NCBI GenBank assembly: GCA_029959615.1
Contig: JASCOD010000005.1
Coordinates: 186,001 to 250,000, forward strand
Direction of reading: 5' to 3'
DNA: 64,000 bases
Source of the DNA: Flavobacteriaceae bacterium PS02338
Lineage (GTDB): Bacteria > Bacteroidota > Bacteroidia > Sphingobacteriales > Sphingobacteriaceae
The notes below the pieces were generated by a model. The model made no database searches, was not told the origin of the DNA, and saw only the letters and a list, made by a program, of their open reading frames with translations. Shown piece by piece: positions 56,931-64,000 of the stretch; the stretch's first letter is position 1, and the number at the start of each line of letters is the position of its first letter. The position numbers were made by a program, and so were the translations under genes.

Positions 56931-56932
56931 TA

Positions 56933-56962
56933 TTTGATATGGCCTTAGCTTTTTTATATTTG
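56933..56962 (+). promoter_or_regulatory. Promoter of the GntR-type regulator gene
   Basis: TTTG (56933-56936) and TATATTTG (56955-56962) are spaced by 18 bases, close to the Bacteroidota consensus TTTG-N19-TAnnTTTG. The ATG lies four bases after the -7 box, so the start site would fall at or next to the start codon and the mRNA would be leaderless. Confidence 0.7.
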
Positions 56963-56966
56963 GATA

Positions 56967-57998
56967 ATGAAACCATTAGACCTCAACGCCTACATCATTA
57001 TAGATGAGTATTCGTCGACACCGAAGTACAAACAGCTGGTAAACTGCATTTATTTGGCTATTGAAAAAGGCATCTTGCAAAAAAAGAGTCCGTTACCTTC
57101 GATAAATGAACTGAGTTTTAAATTAGAACTTTCTCGTGATACCGCCGAAAAAGCTTATAGACAGCTGCGTAAACTTGGCATCATCGAATCTGTACCTGGT
57201 AAAGGTTATTTTATCAACAACACCTCTTTGGGTAGCAAACTAAAGATCTGTTTATTGTTCAATAAGTTGAGTGCCCATAAAAAGATTATTTATGATTCTT
57301 TTGTGCAGAACTTAGATGAAGAAGCCATGATAGATCTTTATATTTACAACAATAGCTTTCCATTGTTTAAAAAACTGCTCCTAGATAAAAAGGACAATTA
57401 TACTCATTATGTGATTATCCCACATTTTACAGACTCAAGCGAAGCCCCGGAGGAAGTGATCGACCAAATAGACAAGAACAAACTTGTTATGCTCGACAAG
57501 CGAATCGGCACCCTAGCTGGGGATTATTCTGGGGTTTACCAAAACTTTAGGAACGATCTTTATGATGCACTCTGTGAAATGCTAGAATCCCTATCAAAAT
57601 ACAATACGCTCAAACTGGTTTTTCCTCAACAAAGCTATTTCCCAAACGAAATCGTTGAAGGCTTCCGTATGTTTTGCAATCAATATGCATTTAATTATGA
57701 GGTTGTGCATCAGCTAGCTGATAAAGACATCAAAAATAGTAGTGCCTTTATTACGCTCACCGAAGACGATTTAGTAATTCTGGCAGAGAAAGCAATCAAA
57801 GCAAATCTTGAAATAGGAAAACAAATTGGTATCATCTCGTACAACGAAACTCCTTTAAAAAAGCTCATCCTGAATGGCATTACTACTATTTCTACAGATT
57901 TCGAACAATTGGGAATACAAGCTGCCAAAGCTGTTTTGAACCAACAAAAAGAACAGCTCCATGTTCCTTTTTATGTCAAACTGAGAAATTCTCTCTAA
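56967..57998 (+). CDS. GntR-type rhamnose regulator
   Basis: 343 residues. N-terminal GntR winged helix (STPKYKQLVNCIYLAIEKG, LSFKLELSRDTAEKAYRQL, PGKGYFI; about 15-80) and a C-terminal LacI/periplasmic-binding-like sensor domain (LKICLLFNKLSAHKKIIYDSF, YVIIPHF, GFRMFCNQY, GISYNE-like). It diverges from the rhamnose transporter gene, so it most likely controls the rhamnose operon and binds the direct repeat between them. The effector may be rhamnose, rhamnulose or their phosphates; not shown by sequence. Confidence 0.87.
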   Translation: MKPLDLNAYIIIDEYSSTPKYKQLVNCIYLAIEKGILQKKSPLPSINELSFKLELSRDTAEKAYRQLRKLGIIESVPGKGYFINNTSLGSKLKICLLFNKLSAHKKIIYDSFVQNLDEEAMIDLYIYNNSFPLFKKLLLDKKDNYTHYVIIPHFTDSSEAPEEVIDQIDKNKLVMLDKRIGTLAGDYSGVYQNFRNDLYDALCEMLESLSKYNTLKLVFPQQSYFPNEIVEGFRMFCNQYAFNYEVVHQLADKDIKNSSAFITLTEDDLVILAEKAIKANLEIGKQIGIISYNETPLKKLILNGITTISTDFEQLGIQAAKAVLNQQKEQLHVPFYVKLRNSL

Positions 57999-58028
57999 CT
58001 ATACCAGTACCAACAATCCAAGTCATAG

Positions 58029-58061
58029 AAAAGGGACCATCATCAAAGAGGTCCCTTTTTT
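58029..58061. terminator. Bidirectional terminator between the regulator and the PL8 gene
   Basis: AAAAGGGACC (58029-58038) pairs with GGTCCCTTTT (58050-58059) around an 11-base loop, with T-rich sequence after. It serves the plus-strand GntR gene and the convergent PL8 gene ending at 58078. Confidence 0.85.
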
Positions 58062-58077
58062 AAGGATTTTTCTTAAA

Positions 58078-60909
58078 CTACTGTTTAACAAATTTTCGTT
58101 GTACTGTTTTTCCACGATCATTGATACGCAAGAAATATACTCCAGCGGCCAGTTCACCAACTTTTACGGTGTTTCCAATAATTGTTTTTTGTTTCTGCCC
58201 AGAAATATTATACACCTCAATTTTTGCGTCTTTTGAAATTCCATCAACAGTTACCAGCAAAGTTGCTGGATTTGGGTAAAGCACCACTTCACCTTCATTG
58301 GCTAAGTCTTCTATGTTGCTATTTTGAACCAAGTTGCTACCGTTAAAATCTTTGCTTGCCATTCCCCCTCCTCCACTCACAATTGGATAAAACCCTGTAT
58401 TTGTTTTTCCCCCTTCATCTCCAGAGTTCATAGAGAATGTAATAGCCGTTTCGCCGCCCGAATAAACGGTACCTGCACCACTTAGATTTAGGTTGAGGGT
58501 AATCTTGATATTTGATCCCGTATATTCTGGGTCGGAAACAGAGATACGATAGTTTGCGGAGTATTTTTTGATCTGCACAATGGCCTTTTTATCCGATTTG
58601 ATTACCAGCCCATCCGGCATGGTCACCTGACCAGCACCGTAAAAGACCGCAGCGTATTGTTTATTGGTGCCATTATGATAAATTGCCTGTACATTTGAAG
58701 TATTGCTTGCCAATTCAAATCCGTGATTAGCATAAAGTGCTGCCATATCGCCCGATGATTTGTTTGGCGCTACAATATAATAATAGGTACGGTTAGTTGG
58801 TATAGGGCTGTGCCTGACATAGAGGTTAAACATTTGAGTGGTCACACTGCCAGACCCGCCTCCAATGCTTGCCCATGTACCGGTTTGAGACTTGTTTGTA
58901 AGAGAAAAGTAACCTCCATTAGGAAACAGATAGCCTACCTGTCCGTGATTTACCCAGTTCAGTTCATTTGTAGTGAGCGAATCGCTTGTAAAAGTCGTCA
59001 TAGTTCCTTTATCATGAATGACAATGCTTCCTGTTGACTTGGTTTGATTTACTGTAGTAACAATTTCGTTCGATTTTGATGCGGTAATGCTATTGCCCAC
59101 GCAGACCATCATGTTTTCCATAAAGAAATAGGCTTTCTTTGCAGTAACCCCTCTTCTATTATCTTGAGGGAAAGCAACTATCCCAACCTCATTAACCGAC
59201 AAGCCGCCGCCATAGGTATTGGGTGCAGTCACATAACCATCCACCGTTCCAAATGTGGTCGATGCGGCAGCCTCGCTCATCTCGGAGGTTGTTCCCGGAA
59301 TACGCGACCAGTTCCAGCTTGGAAAGATGTTCGTATACTCTGTACCGGTAACCATGATATTGGTGGCACCGAAAGGCAAATTCCAACCTTTAAGGTTTGA
59401 ATTCTTGATAGCTTCCGTACCTGTATTACGAGAGGAAGCAATCTTTGCCGACATATAGAAATTTGGTCCGCGACTGACCACCATATTCGATAACCAGAAA
59501 TGCTTGGCTTTCGAAAAAGGGAACGGAGCTCCGGCAAGATGGGCCTTCCAGCTTTGATAAGATGCATTATTTGCAGGATCATTTACGGCTTGCGTATCCA
59601 ATAAGCCGGCCGAAATCTTATTCACGATGGCATTAACTCCACCAATACCTCTGCCAATAGTTCCAAAGTCGAGTGTATTGCGATAACTGAGGTTGCGAAG
59701 TCCACCCAGCATCACTCCCCGAAGGTTATTTTTATGTGTTGTGGTATAAATTGAATTGAAACTGGTACCTGCTGCAATATTGAGATATTTAATCTCATCA
59801 TCAACGAATATCATTCCATAGCTGCCCGTTTGGATTTGTGTCCGGTGCTGGTGGAAACTGCTATCAATCCTGATACCCTCGGCTGTGCTCATATTGGCAA
59901 TATTTAACCCCGCTACCATGCTCTGGTAACCTTTCACAACCGTTTTATAACTGTTCATCACCAAGCCTTTCCGAATCATCGTGGTAGAAACCCACGATCG
60001 ATTGGCTCCCCTATGGCCTGGATTATCGGTTTGGTCAACTACCGTTGCCGCATAAGTCATCAGAGAATCGGCAGGTATCGCCCCTTTCATCAACAATAAA
60101 GCCGCAACCACATTATTTGGCGATCGAACTTCATTATCGTGCCAGTTAGATGACACGTATTTCGCGTTGATGAAATGCCTCATCGCCAGCATAAACTTCG
60201 CTGGTACGTCAGGATGGTTATACAAAACATTAGAGGGGTTACGGTATGCCTGTGCCAAACGGTTTAGCCATAAGGTATGTCGCGGCCAATTATCACCTGT
60301 ATAATTTACGCCCGGCCACTGCCCATTTGCGGTCATAGTAGTGAGGAAAAAGGTAAGATCCTGCGTTTCCTGTTTTGCATATTGATTGTATAGCCGACCG
60401 AAAACAGTATTCATATCGGTCTGCTGAGTACTGGTCGGATCGCCATCTCCATATACCTTGAAATCGGAAATCCGATAGCCCGCGGTATTTGCCCTGCCAC
60501 GCCCATTAAACCTGATATATCTGTACCAACCGTAGGTTTCGCTTATCGTGAGCAAAGAAAGTGTGTTAGTGGGGGGGATAGTTTTTATGGTATTCCAAGT
60601 CAGTCCATTGGTTGAACCCTGGATATCAAAGGTTACCGATAATCTTCCATCGGCAAATTGAATAACCACATGATCAATGTCCCTGACACTTCCAAGATCT
60701 ACCGTAAGTGTTTGAATGTAACCACTTGAGGTCGAAGACCAGAAGGTGGTTGTACTGTTATCGACCGCATTTGCGGCAGCATAGGAACCTTCTGTTGAGG
60801 ATGCCGATGCCGGCTTATTCAGTGATAGCAACGTTTGCGCAGCTGCAGTAAAAGTGATGCCAATAGCCATCGAGAATGCCAGAAGCATTTTTTGTAAATT
60901 TCGTTTCAT
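58078..60909 (-). CDS. PL8-type lyase with F5/8 C domain and type IX secretion tail, third copy
   Basis: 943 residues. Signal peptide (1-24), F5/8 type C domain (about 28-155, AVDNSTTTFWSS and RYIRFNGRGRANTAGYRI), and a PL8 toroid. NWHDNEVRSPNNV replaces the NWWYN motif of the two other lyases; GANRSWVS and SSFHQHRTQIQTGSYG keep the catalytic Asn, His and Tyr. The loop reads GRGIGGVNA, again losing the second arginine. The C-terminal 75 residues are a type A sorting domain (VVLYPNPATLLVTVDG, LAAGVYFLRI), so it is exported by type IX secretion. It forms its own transcription unit with a promoter at 61017-61045. Confidence 0.87.
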   Translation of the reverse strand: MKRNLQKMLLAFSMAIGITFTAAAQTLLSLNKPASASSTEGSYAAANAVDNSTTTFWSSTSSGYIQTLTVDLGSVRDIDHVVIQFADGRLSVTFDIQGSTNGLTWNTIKTIPPTNTLSLLTISETYGWYRYIRFNGRGRANTAGYRISDFKVYGDGDPTSTQQTDMNTVFGRLYNQYAKQETQDLTFFLTTMTANGQWPGVNYTGDNWPRHTLWLNRLAQAYRNPSNVLYNHPDVPAKFMLAMRHFINAKYVSSNWHDNEVRSPNNVVAALLLMKGAIPADSLMTYAATVVDQTDNPGHRGANRSWVSTTMIRKGLVMNSYKTVVKGYQSMVAGLNIANMSTAEGIRIDSSFHQHRTQIQTGSYGMIFVDDEIKYLNIAAGTSFNSIYTTTHKNNLRGVMLGGLRNLSYRNTLDFGTIGRGIGGVNAIVNKISAGLLDTQAVNDPANNASYQSWKAHLAGAPFPFSKAKHFWLSNMVVSRGPNFYMSAKIASSRNTGTEAIKNSNLKGWNLPFGATNIMVTGTEYTNIFPSWNWSRIPGTTSEMSEAAASTTFGTVDGYVTAPNTYGGGLSVNEVGIVAFPQDNRRGVTAKKAYFFMENMMVCVGNSITASKSNEIVTTVNQTKSTGSIVIHDKGTMTTFTSDSLTTNELNWVNHGQVGYLFPNGGYFSLTNKSQTGTWASIGGGSGSVTTQMFNLYVRHSPIPTNRTYYYIVAPNKSSGDMAALYANHGFELASNTSNVQAIYHNGTNKQYAAVFYGAGQVTMPDGLVIKSDKKAIVQIKKYSANYRISVSDPEYTGSNIKITLNLNLSGAGTVYSGGETAITFSMNSGDEGGKTNTGFYPIVSGGGGMASKDFNGSNLVQNSNIEDLANEGEVVLYPNPATLLVTVDGISKDAKIEVYNISGQKQKTIIGNTVKVGELAAGVYFLRINDRGKTVQRKFVKQ

Positions 60910-60931
60910 ACATATTTGGTTAAGATTGGGC

Positions 60932-61000
60932 CGGTCGAGATTTCTATCAAATCAATATATAGGCCTCTATACTGAGCTTGCTATAGAATCTCTTCGACCG
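60932..61000 (-). promoter_or_regulatory. Long imperfect inverted repeat in the PL8 leader
   Basis: CGGTCGA (60932-60938) pairs with TCGACCG (60994-61000), and the arms continue with GATTTCTAT against ATAGAATCTC. The centre holds TATAGGCCTCTATA-like palindromic sequence. In RNA this would form a large stem between the transcription start near 61010 and the start codon at 60909. It could be a riboregulator, an RNA-stability element, or a protein site. Confidence 0.6.
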
Positions 61001-61016
61001 AATTCAATTAATTAAC

Positions 61017-61045
61017 CAAATTTAAACTCGAAAAACAGTTGACAA
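61017..61045 (-). promoter_or_regulatory. Promoter of the third PL8 gene
   Basis: On the minus strand TTG (61045-61043) is followed after 18 bases by TAAATTTG (61024-61017), an exact TAnnTTTG box with a good -33 element. It predicts a start near 61010 and a leader of about 100 bases. Confidence 0.7.
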
Positions 61046-61217
61046 CTAATACGTTACTAGCGAAATATAATACGAATACAACACTTCCTTAGCACATAGC
61101 AGAACTATAGAGATTTCCGCAGAAAGGCCTGCCGATCACGACGATATTTGGATCCAATCCGCCAAAACCGTACTGCAAAGTGATAAAATATCATTAATCA
61201 TTACCACCGAGCAAAGC

Positions 61218-61225
61218 TATATTTG
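61218..61225 (+). promoter_or_regulatory. Bacteroidota-type -7 box upstream of the GH106 gene
   Basis: TATATTTG matches TAnnTTTG about 80 bp upstream of the GH106 ATG. No clear -33 TTG lies at the right distance. Confidence 0.45.
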
Positions 61226-61301
61226 AAATCCGGGACAGTTATCCATCCATTCGTAGATAACCAGACTTTTCCGAAACCACTTTATAACTGTGCAATATAT
61301 A

Positions 61302-64000
61302 ATGAAGCGTCGATCATTTTTGAAAAAAACAGCTATGGCAGGTCTGGTGACCTGGATTACCCCTTCTGCCGTAATGACACAATTAAGCGCTAAACCAACA
61401 ATAGCCAAACCTTCCTTTGTTAATCCGGGAACCGACTATGCGCCGCACACCTGGTGGCACTGGATGAACGGAAATATCTCCAAAGAAGGTATTACCCTGG
61501 ATTTGGAAGCGATGAGCAGTATTGGACTCGGTGGTTTCCAGATGTTTGAAGTTGGTACGGGGATTACCAAAGGCCCTATCTCCTACCTTAGCGATGAATG
61601 GCTGGATCTGGTGAAACATACCATCAAAGAATGTAAACGTTTGGGACTAGAGTTCGCCATGCATAATTGCCCAGGCTGGTCCTCGAGCGGTGGCCCCTGG
61701 ATTACGCCCGAATTGGCGATGCAACAGTTCACTTGGAGCGAAACTACGATCAGTGGTGGAAAGAGATTCAATGAATTACTAGCAGAACCACCCAAAAGAA
61801 TGGATTATTATAGGGACTCTGCCATCATTGCCTTTCCAGCAACCAAAGGTGAAAAAATACCATGGGCGGCGCAGTTAAAAGAACTTCGGGTAAACGGCAA
61901 GTCAGTAGATTTGAGCTCGATGAATGTAAATGGACATTTCAATGACCCACAGGCCTTTGGAAAACTGGATTCGACAGGTGTAATCGATTTAATCTTCAAC
62001 GATCACTATACCTTAGCCTCCCTAACGATGCTTTCATCTGGAAACGGCAAACTTGTACTACAGCAAAGCCAGGACGGTGAGATATTCGAAACCATACGGG
62101 TACTCACCGATACAAATCCGGGCAACCCCAATTCCTACCCCAGTTACCTCACGGCAAATTTTACGAAGCAACAATCAGCAAGGTACAGGTTAACCTTCCA
62201 GGGCGTCCTAAAAATAACGACACTTTCACTTTCTGGAGATGCCAGAATTGATAACTGGCTGTCAAAGGCTAATTTTCCGGGCAGCAAACCTTTACCAACA
62301 TCAGCTGAAGTGACATTTTCAGACGATGATATCATAGCCGCCTCTTCGGTGATCGATTTAAGTACAATGCTGCAGGCGGATGGAAAGCTCGACTGGATGG
62401 TTCCGTCCGGGGAGTGGACAATTTTAAGGATTGGGCATACACCAGTTGGACGAATGAACAAATCAGCTCCCACCACCGGTACCGGACTAGATTGCGACAA
62501 ATTTACCAAGTCAGCCTTCGATTTTCACTGGAGCCAAATGTTCAAATCGATCCTACCTTTGATGCGCTCGCTGGAAGGCGGAAAGATAGGCCTGTTGATA
62601 GATAGCTATGAACTAGGGTTACAGAACTGGTCCGCCAGCTTCCTCCAGGAATTTGAACAACGGAGACGATACAGCATATTACCTTTCCTGCCTGCATTGA
62701 CCGGGAGGATGATAGATGATGTAACCACTACAGAACACTTCCTGAGAGATTTCCGACAGGCTCAGGGAGACGTTATGGCTGAGAATTATTATGGCCGCTT
62801 TACGGAACTTTGCCATGCAAATGACATCATATCTTATACAGAACCATACGAGGGCGGTAACTTTGAAGAAATGAAGATTGGCCAGGCAGTTGACATCAGT
62901 ATGGGGGAGTTTTGGGCAGGCCATACCATGTTGTACAATAACAGCATTTTGGACAGGACGATGAAAGTAGCTGCCTCCATTGCACACTCCAAAGGAGAGT
63001 CTATCGTAGGCGCAGAAGCTTTCACCGCAGAACCCGGTTCTGGCAAATGGCAGCAATACCCCTTTTCGATGAAGAGTTTGGGCGATTTCATGTTCACCAA
63101 AGGACTAACCCGCATCATTTTCCATCGTTATGCCCATCAACCACATCCAAATGCCCTGCCGGGAATGACCATGGGGCCTTGGGGCATCCACTTTGACCGC
63201 ACAAATACTTGGTTTTCAAAATCCGGAGAATGGATCAGATACCTCACCAGATGCCAATACATGCTCAGAATTGGTAACTTTGTAGCTGACATTGCCTATT
63301 ATGTGGGTCAAGAGGTTCCAGGACGTACAGTCAATCCAGAACAGACCAAATGGGCACCACCTATAGGATATGACTATGACCTGATCAACAATGCGGGTAT
63401 CCTTAAGGAATGTAGCATGAAAAATGGCAGGCTCGATAATGGCCATGGCATCAGCTACCGTATACTTGTTCTTCCTGGTATTGAAATCCTATCACTTGAC
63501 ATACTGAAAAGATTAGCAACGTTTGTGAACCAGGGACTAGTATTGGTAGGCGAAAAACCCAAGCAAAGTTTCGGGATTAAAGACCATACTGCCAATAGGG
63601 AATTTGAGATGTTGGTATCAAAGCTCTGGGGAAAAAGTGATAAAAACCTCGCTGGAAGGATTTTCCCTGAATCTGATTTGCGCAAAATCGTTCTTGAACT
63701 GGGCTTGACACCTGATTTCGAATATACTTCCAATCACGCCGATGCCGCCATCAACTATATCCACCGAAGTGAGGGGGAGAGGGATATCTACTTTGTTGCC
63801 AACAGGAGAAGAAGGACTGAAAATATCATCTGCCACTTCAGGACGTCCCTCCAATCTCCTGAACTTTGGGATCCTTTGACGGGCCAAACAGCTAGCCTAG
63901 CATTTTATAAACGGAAAGATAAGAGGATAACCCTACCCCTAGAACTTCCTGCTTCCGGTTCGGTATTTATCGTATTCAGTAATAAGCCCTCCAGAATGAG
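61302..64000 (+). CDS. GH106-like alpha-L-rhamnosidase with Tat signal, 3' end outside window
   Basis: The ATG at 61302 opens a frame that runs to the window end (about 900 codons). MKRRSFLKKTAMAG is a twin-arginine signal. The N-terminal TIM barrel shows HTWWHWMNGNISKEGITLDLEAM and HNCPGWSSSGGPWI, the GH106 signature shared with 18412-21693. The mid region contains SYTEPYEGGNFEEM and the late part WDPLTGQTASL. GH106 enzymes remove alpha-L-rhamnose from branched glycans. Tat export, in contrast to the lipoprotein signal of the 18412 enzyme, suggests that it folds in the cytoplasm and works in the periplasm. The gene diverges from the third PL8 gene. Confidence 0.87.
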   Translation, partial: MKRRSFLKKTAMAGLVTWITPSAVMTQLSAKPTIAKPSFVNPGTDYAPHTWWHWMNGNISKEGITLDLEAMSSIGLGGFQMFEVGTGITKGPISYLSDEWLDLVKHTIKECKRLGLEFAMHNCPGWSSSGGPWITPELAMQQFTWSETTISGGKRFNELLAEPPKRMDYYRDSAIIAFPATKGEKIPWAAQLKELRVNGKSVDLSSMNVNGHFNDPQAFGKLDSTGVIDLIFNDHYTLASLTMLSSGNGKLVLQQSQDGEIFETIRVLTDTNPGNPNSYPSYLTANFTKQQSARYRLTFQGVLKITTLSLSGDARIDNWLSKANFPGSKPLPTSAEVTFSDDDIIAASSVIDLSTMLQADGKLDWMVPSGEWTILRIGHTPVGRMNKSAPTTGTGLDCDKFTKSAFDFHWSQMFKSILPLMRSLEGGKIGLLIDSYELGLQNWSASFLQEFEQRRRYSILPFLPALTGRMIDDVTTTEHFLRDFRQAQGDVMAENYYGRFTELCHANDIISYTEPYEGGNFEEMKIGQAVDISMGEFWAGHTMLYNNSILDRTMKVAASIAHSKGESIVGAEAFTAEPGSGKWQQYPFSMKSLGDFMFTKGLTRIIFHRYAHQPHPNALPGMTMGPWGIHFDRTNTWFSKSGEWIRYLTRCQYMLRIGNFVADIAYYVGQEVPGRTVNPEQTKWAPPIGYDYDLINNAGILKECSMKNGRLDNGHGISYRILVLPGIEILSLDILKRLATFVNQGLVLVGEKPKQSFGIKDHTANREFEMLVSKLWGKSDKNLAGRIFPESDLRKIVLELGLTPDFEYTSNHADAAINYIHRSEGERDIYFVANRRRRTENIICHFRTSLQSPELWDPLTGQTASLAFYKRKDKRITLPLELPASGSVFIVFSNKPSRM

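Larger units (their letters stand above)
60910..61301. other. Divergent control region between the PL8 and GH106 genes
   Basis: 392 bp without a gene. On the minus strand it holds the PL8 promoter (61017-61045) and a large inverted repeat in the leader (60932-61000). On the plus strand a TATATTTG -7 box lies at 61218-61225, about 80 bp before the GH106 start. The rest shows nothing recognisable. Confidence 0.65.

Overview
The window looks like a chromosomal segment of a soil or freshwater Bacteroidota bacterium, most like Sphingobacteriaceae (Pedobacter/Sphingobacterium type). The reasons are three SusC/SusD pairs, an ECF-sigma/FecR pair, type IX secretion tails on two lyases, several TAnnTTTG-type promoters, and a dense carbohydrate-utilisation gene set. 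No rRNA, tRNA, CRISPR array, transposase or integrase was found.

Region A (1-8459, minus strand): an ECF sigma factor, a FecR anti-sigma factor, a SusC-type receptor with an STN signalling domain, a SusD lipoprotein, and a zinc metalloprotease cut by the window start. This looks like a self-regulated outer-membrane import system whose cargo may be protein or peptide. An almost gene-free stretch with an 11-bp tandem repeat follows (8460-9378).

Region B (about 9580-18340): a visibly GC-richer island that starts abruptly inside two genes, a TPR gene and a TlpA-like redoxin, both lacking their 5' parts. Plus strand: redoxin remnant, SusC, SusD. Facing them on the minus strand: a LytTR membrane regulator, a membrane LuxR regulator broken by a +1 frameshift, a MauE/DoxX-like redox membrane protein, and a small secreted DUF6520-like protein with two cysteines. 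A small plus-strand hypothetical gene closes the island. A secreted cysteine protein, two redox proteins, a TonB-type receptor pair and two membrane-bound regulators together are the best candidate here for a poorly described system.

Region C (18412-45474, minus strand): a polysaccharide utilisation locus. A SusC/SusD pair is followed by two PL8-type lyases, a GH105 unsaturated uronyl hydrolase, an unassigned putative glycosidase, two GH78 and one GH106 rhamnosidases, and an esterase. Upstream lies a Man-Glc module: AraC regulator, GPH symporter, GH130 phosphorylase and AGE-family 2-epimerase. The enzymes point to a heteropolysaccharide containing uronic acid and L-rhamnose, possibly with Man/Glc. 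No sulfatase is present.

Region D (46005-57998): a small secreted protein and a SurA-like prolyl isomerase, then a complete L-rhamnose catabolic operon: RhaT symporter, bifunctional aldolase/dehydrogenase, isomerase, kinase, L-lactate dehydrogenase and a GH78-type enzyme. A GntR-type regulator is divergent from it. An 18-bp direct-repeat operator candidate lies between rhaT and the regulator, and a near-identical copy, with conserved flanks, lies upstream of the AraC/Man-Glc operon, suggesting co-regulation.

Region E (58078-64000): a third PL8-type lyase with a type IX secretion tail and a structured leader, and a divergent Tat-exported GH106 enzyme cut by the window end.
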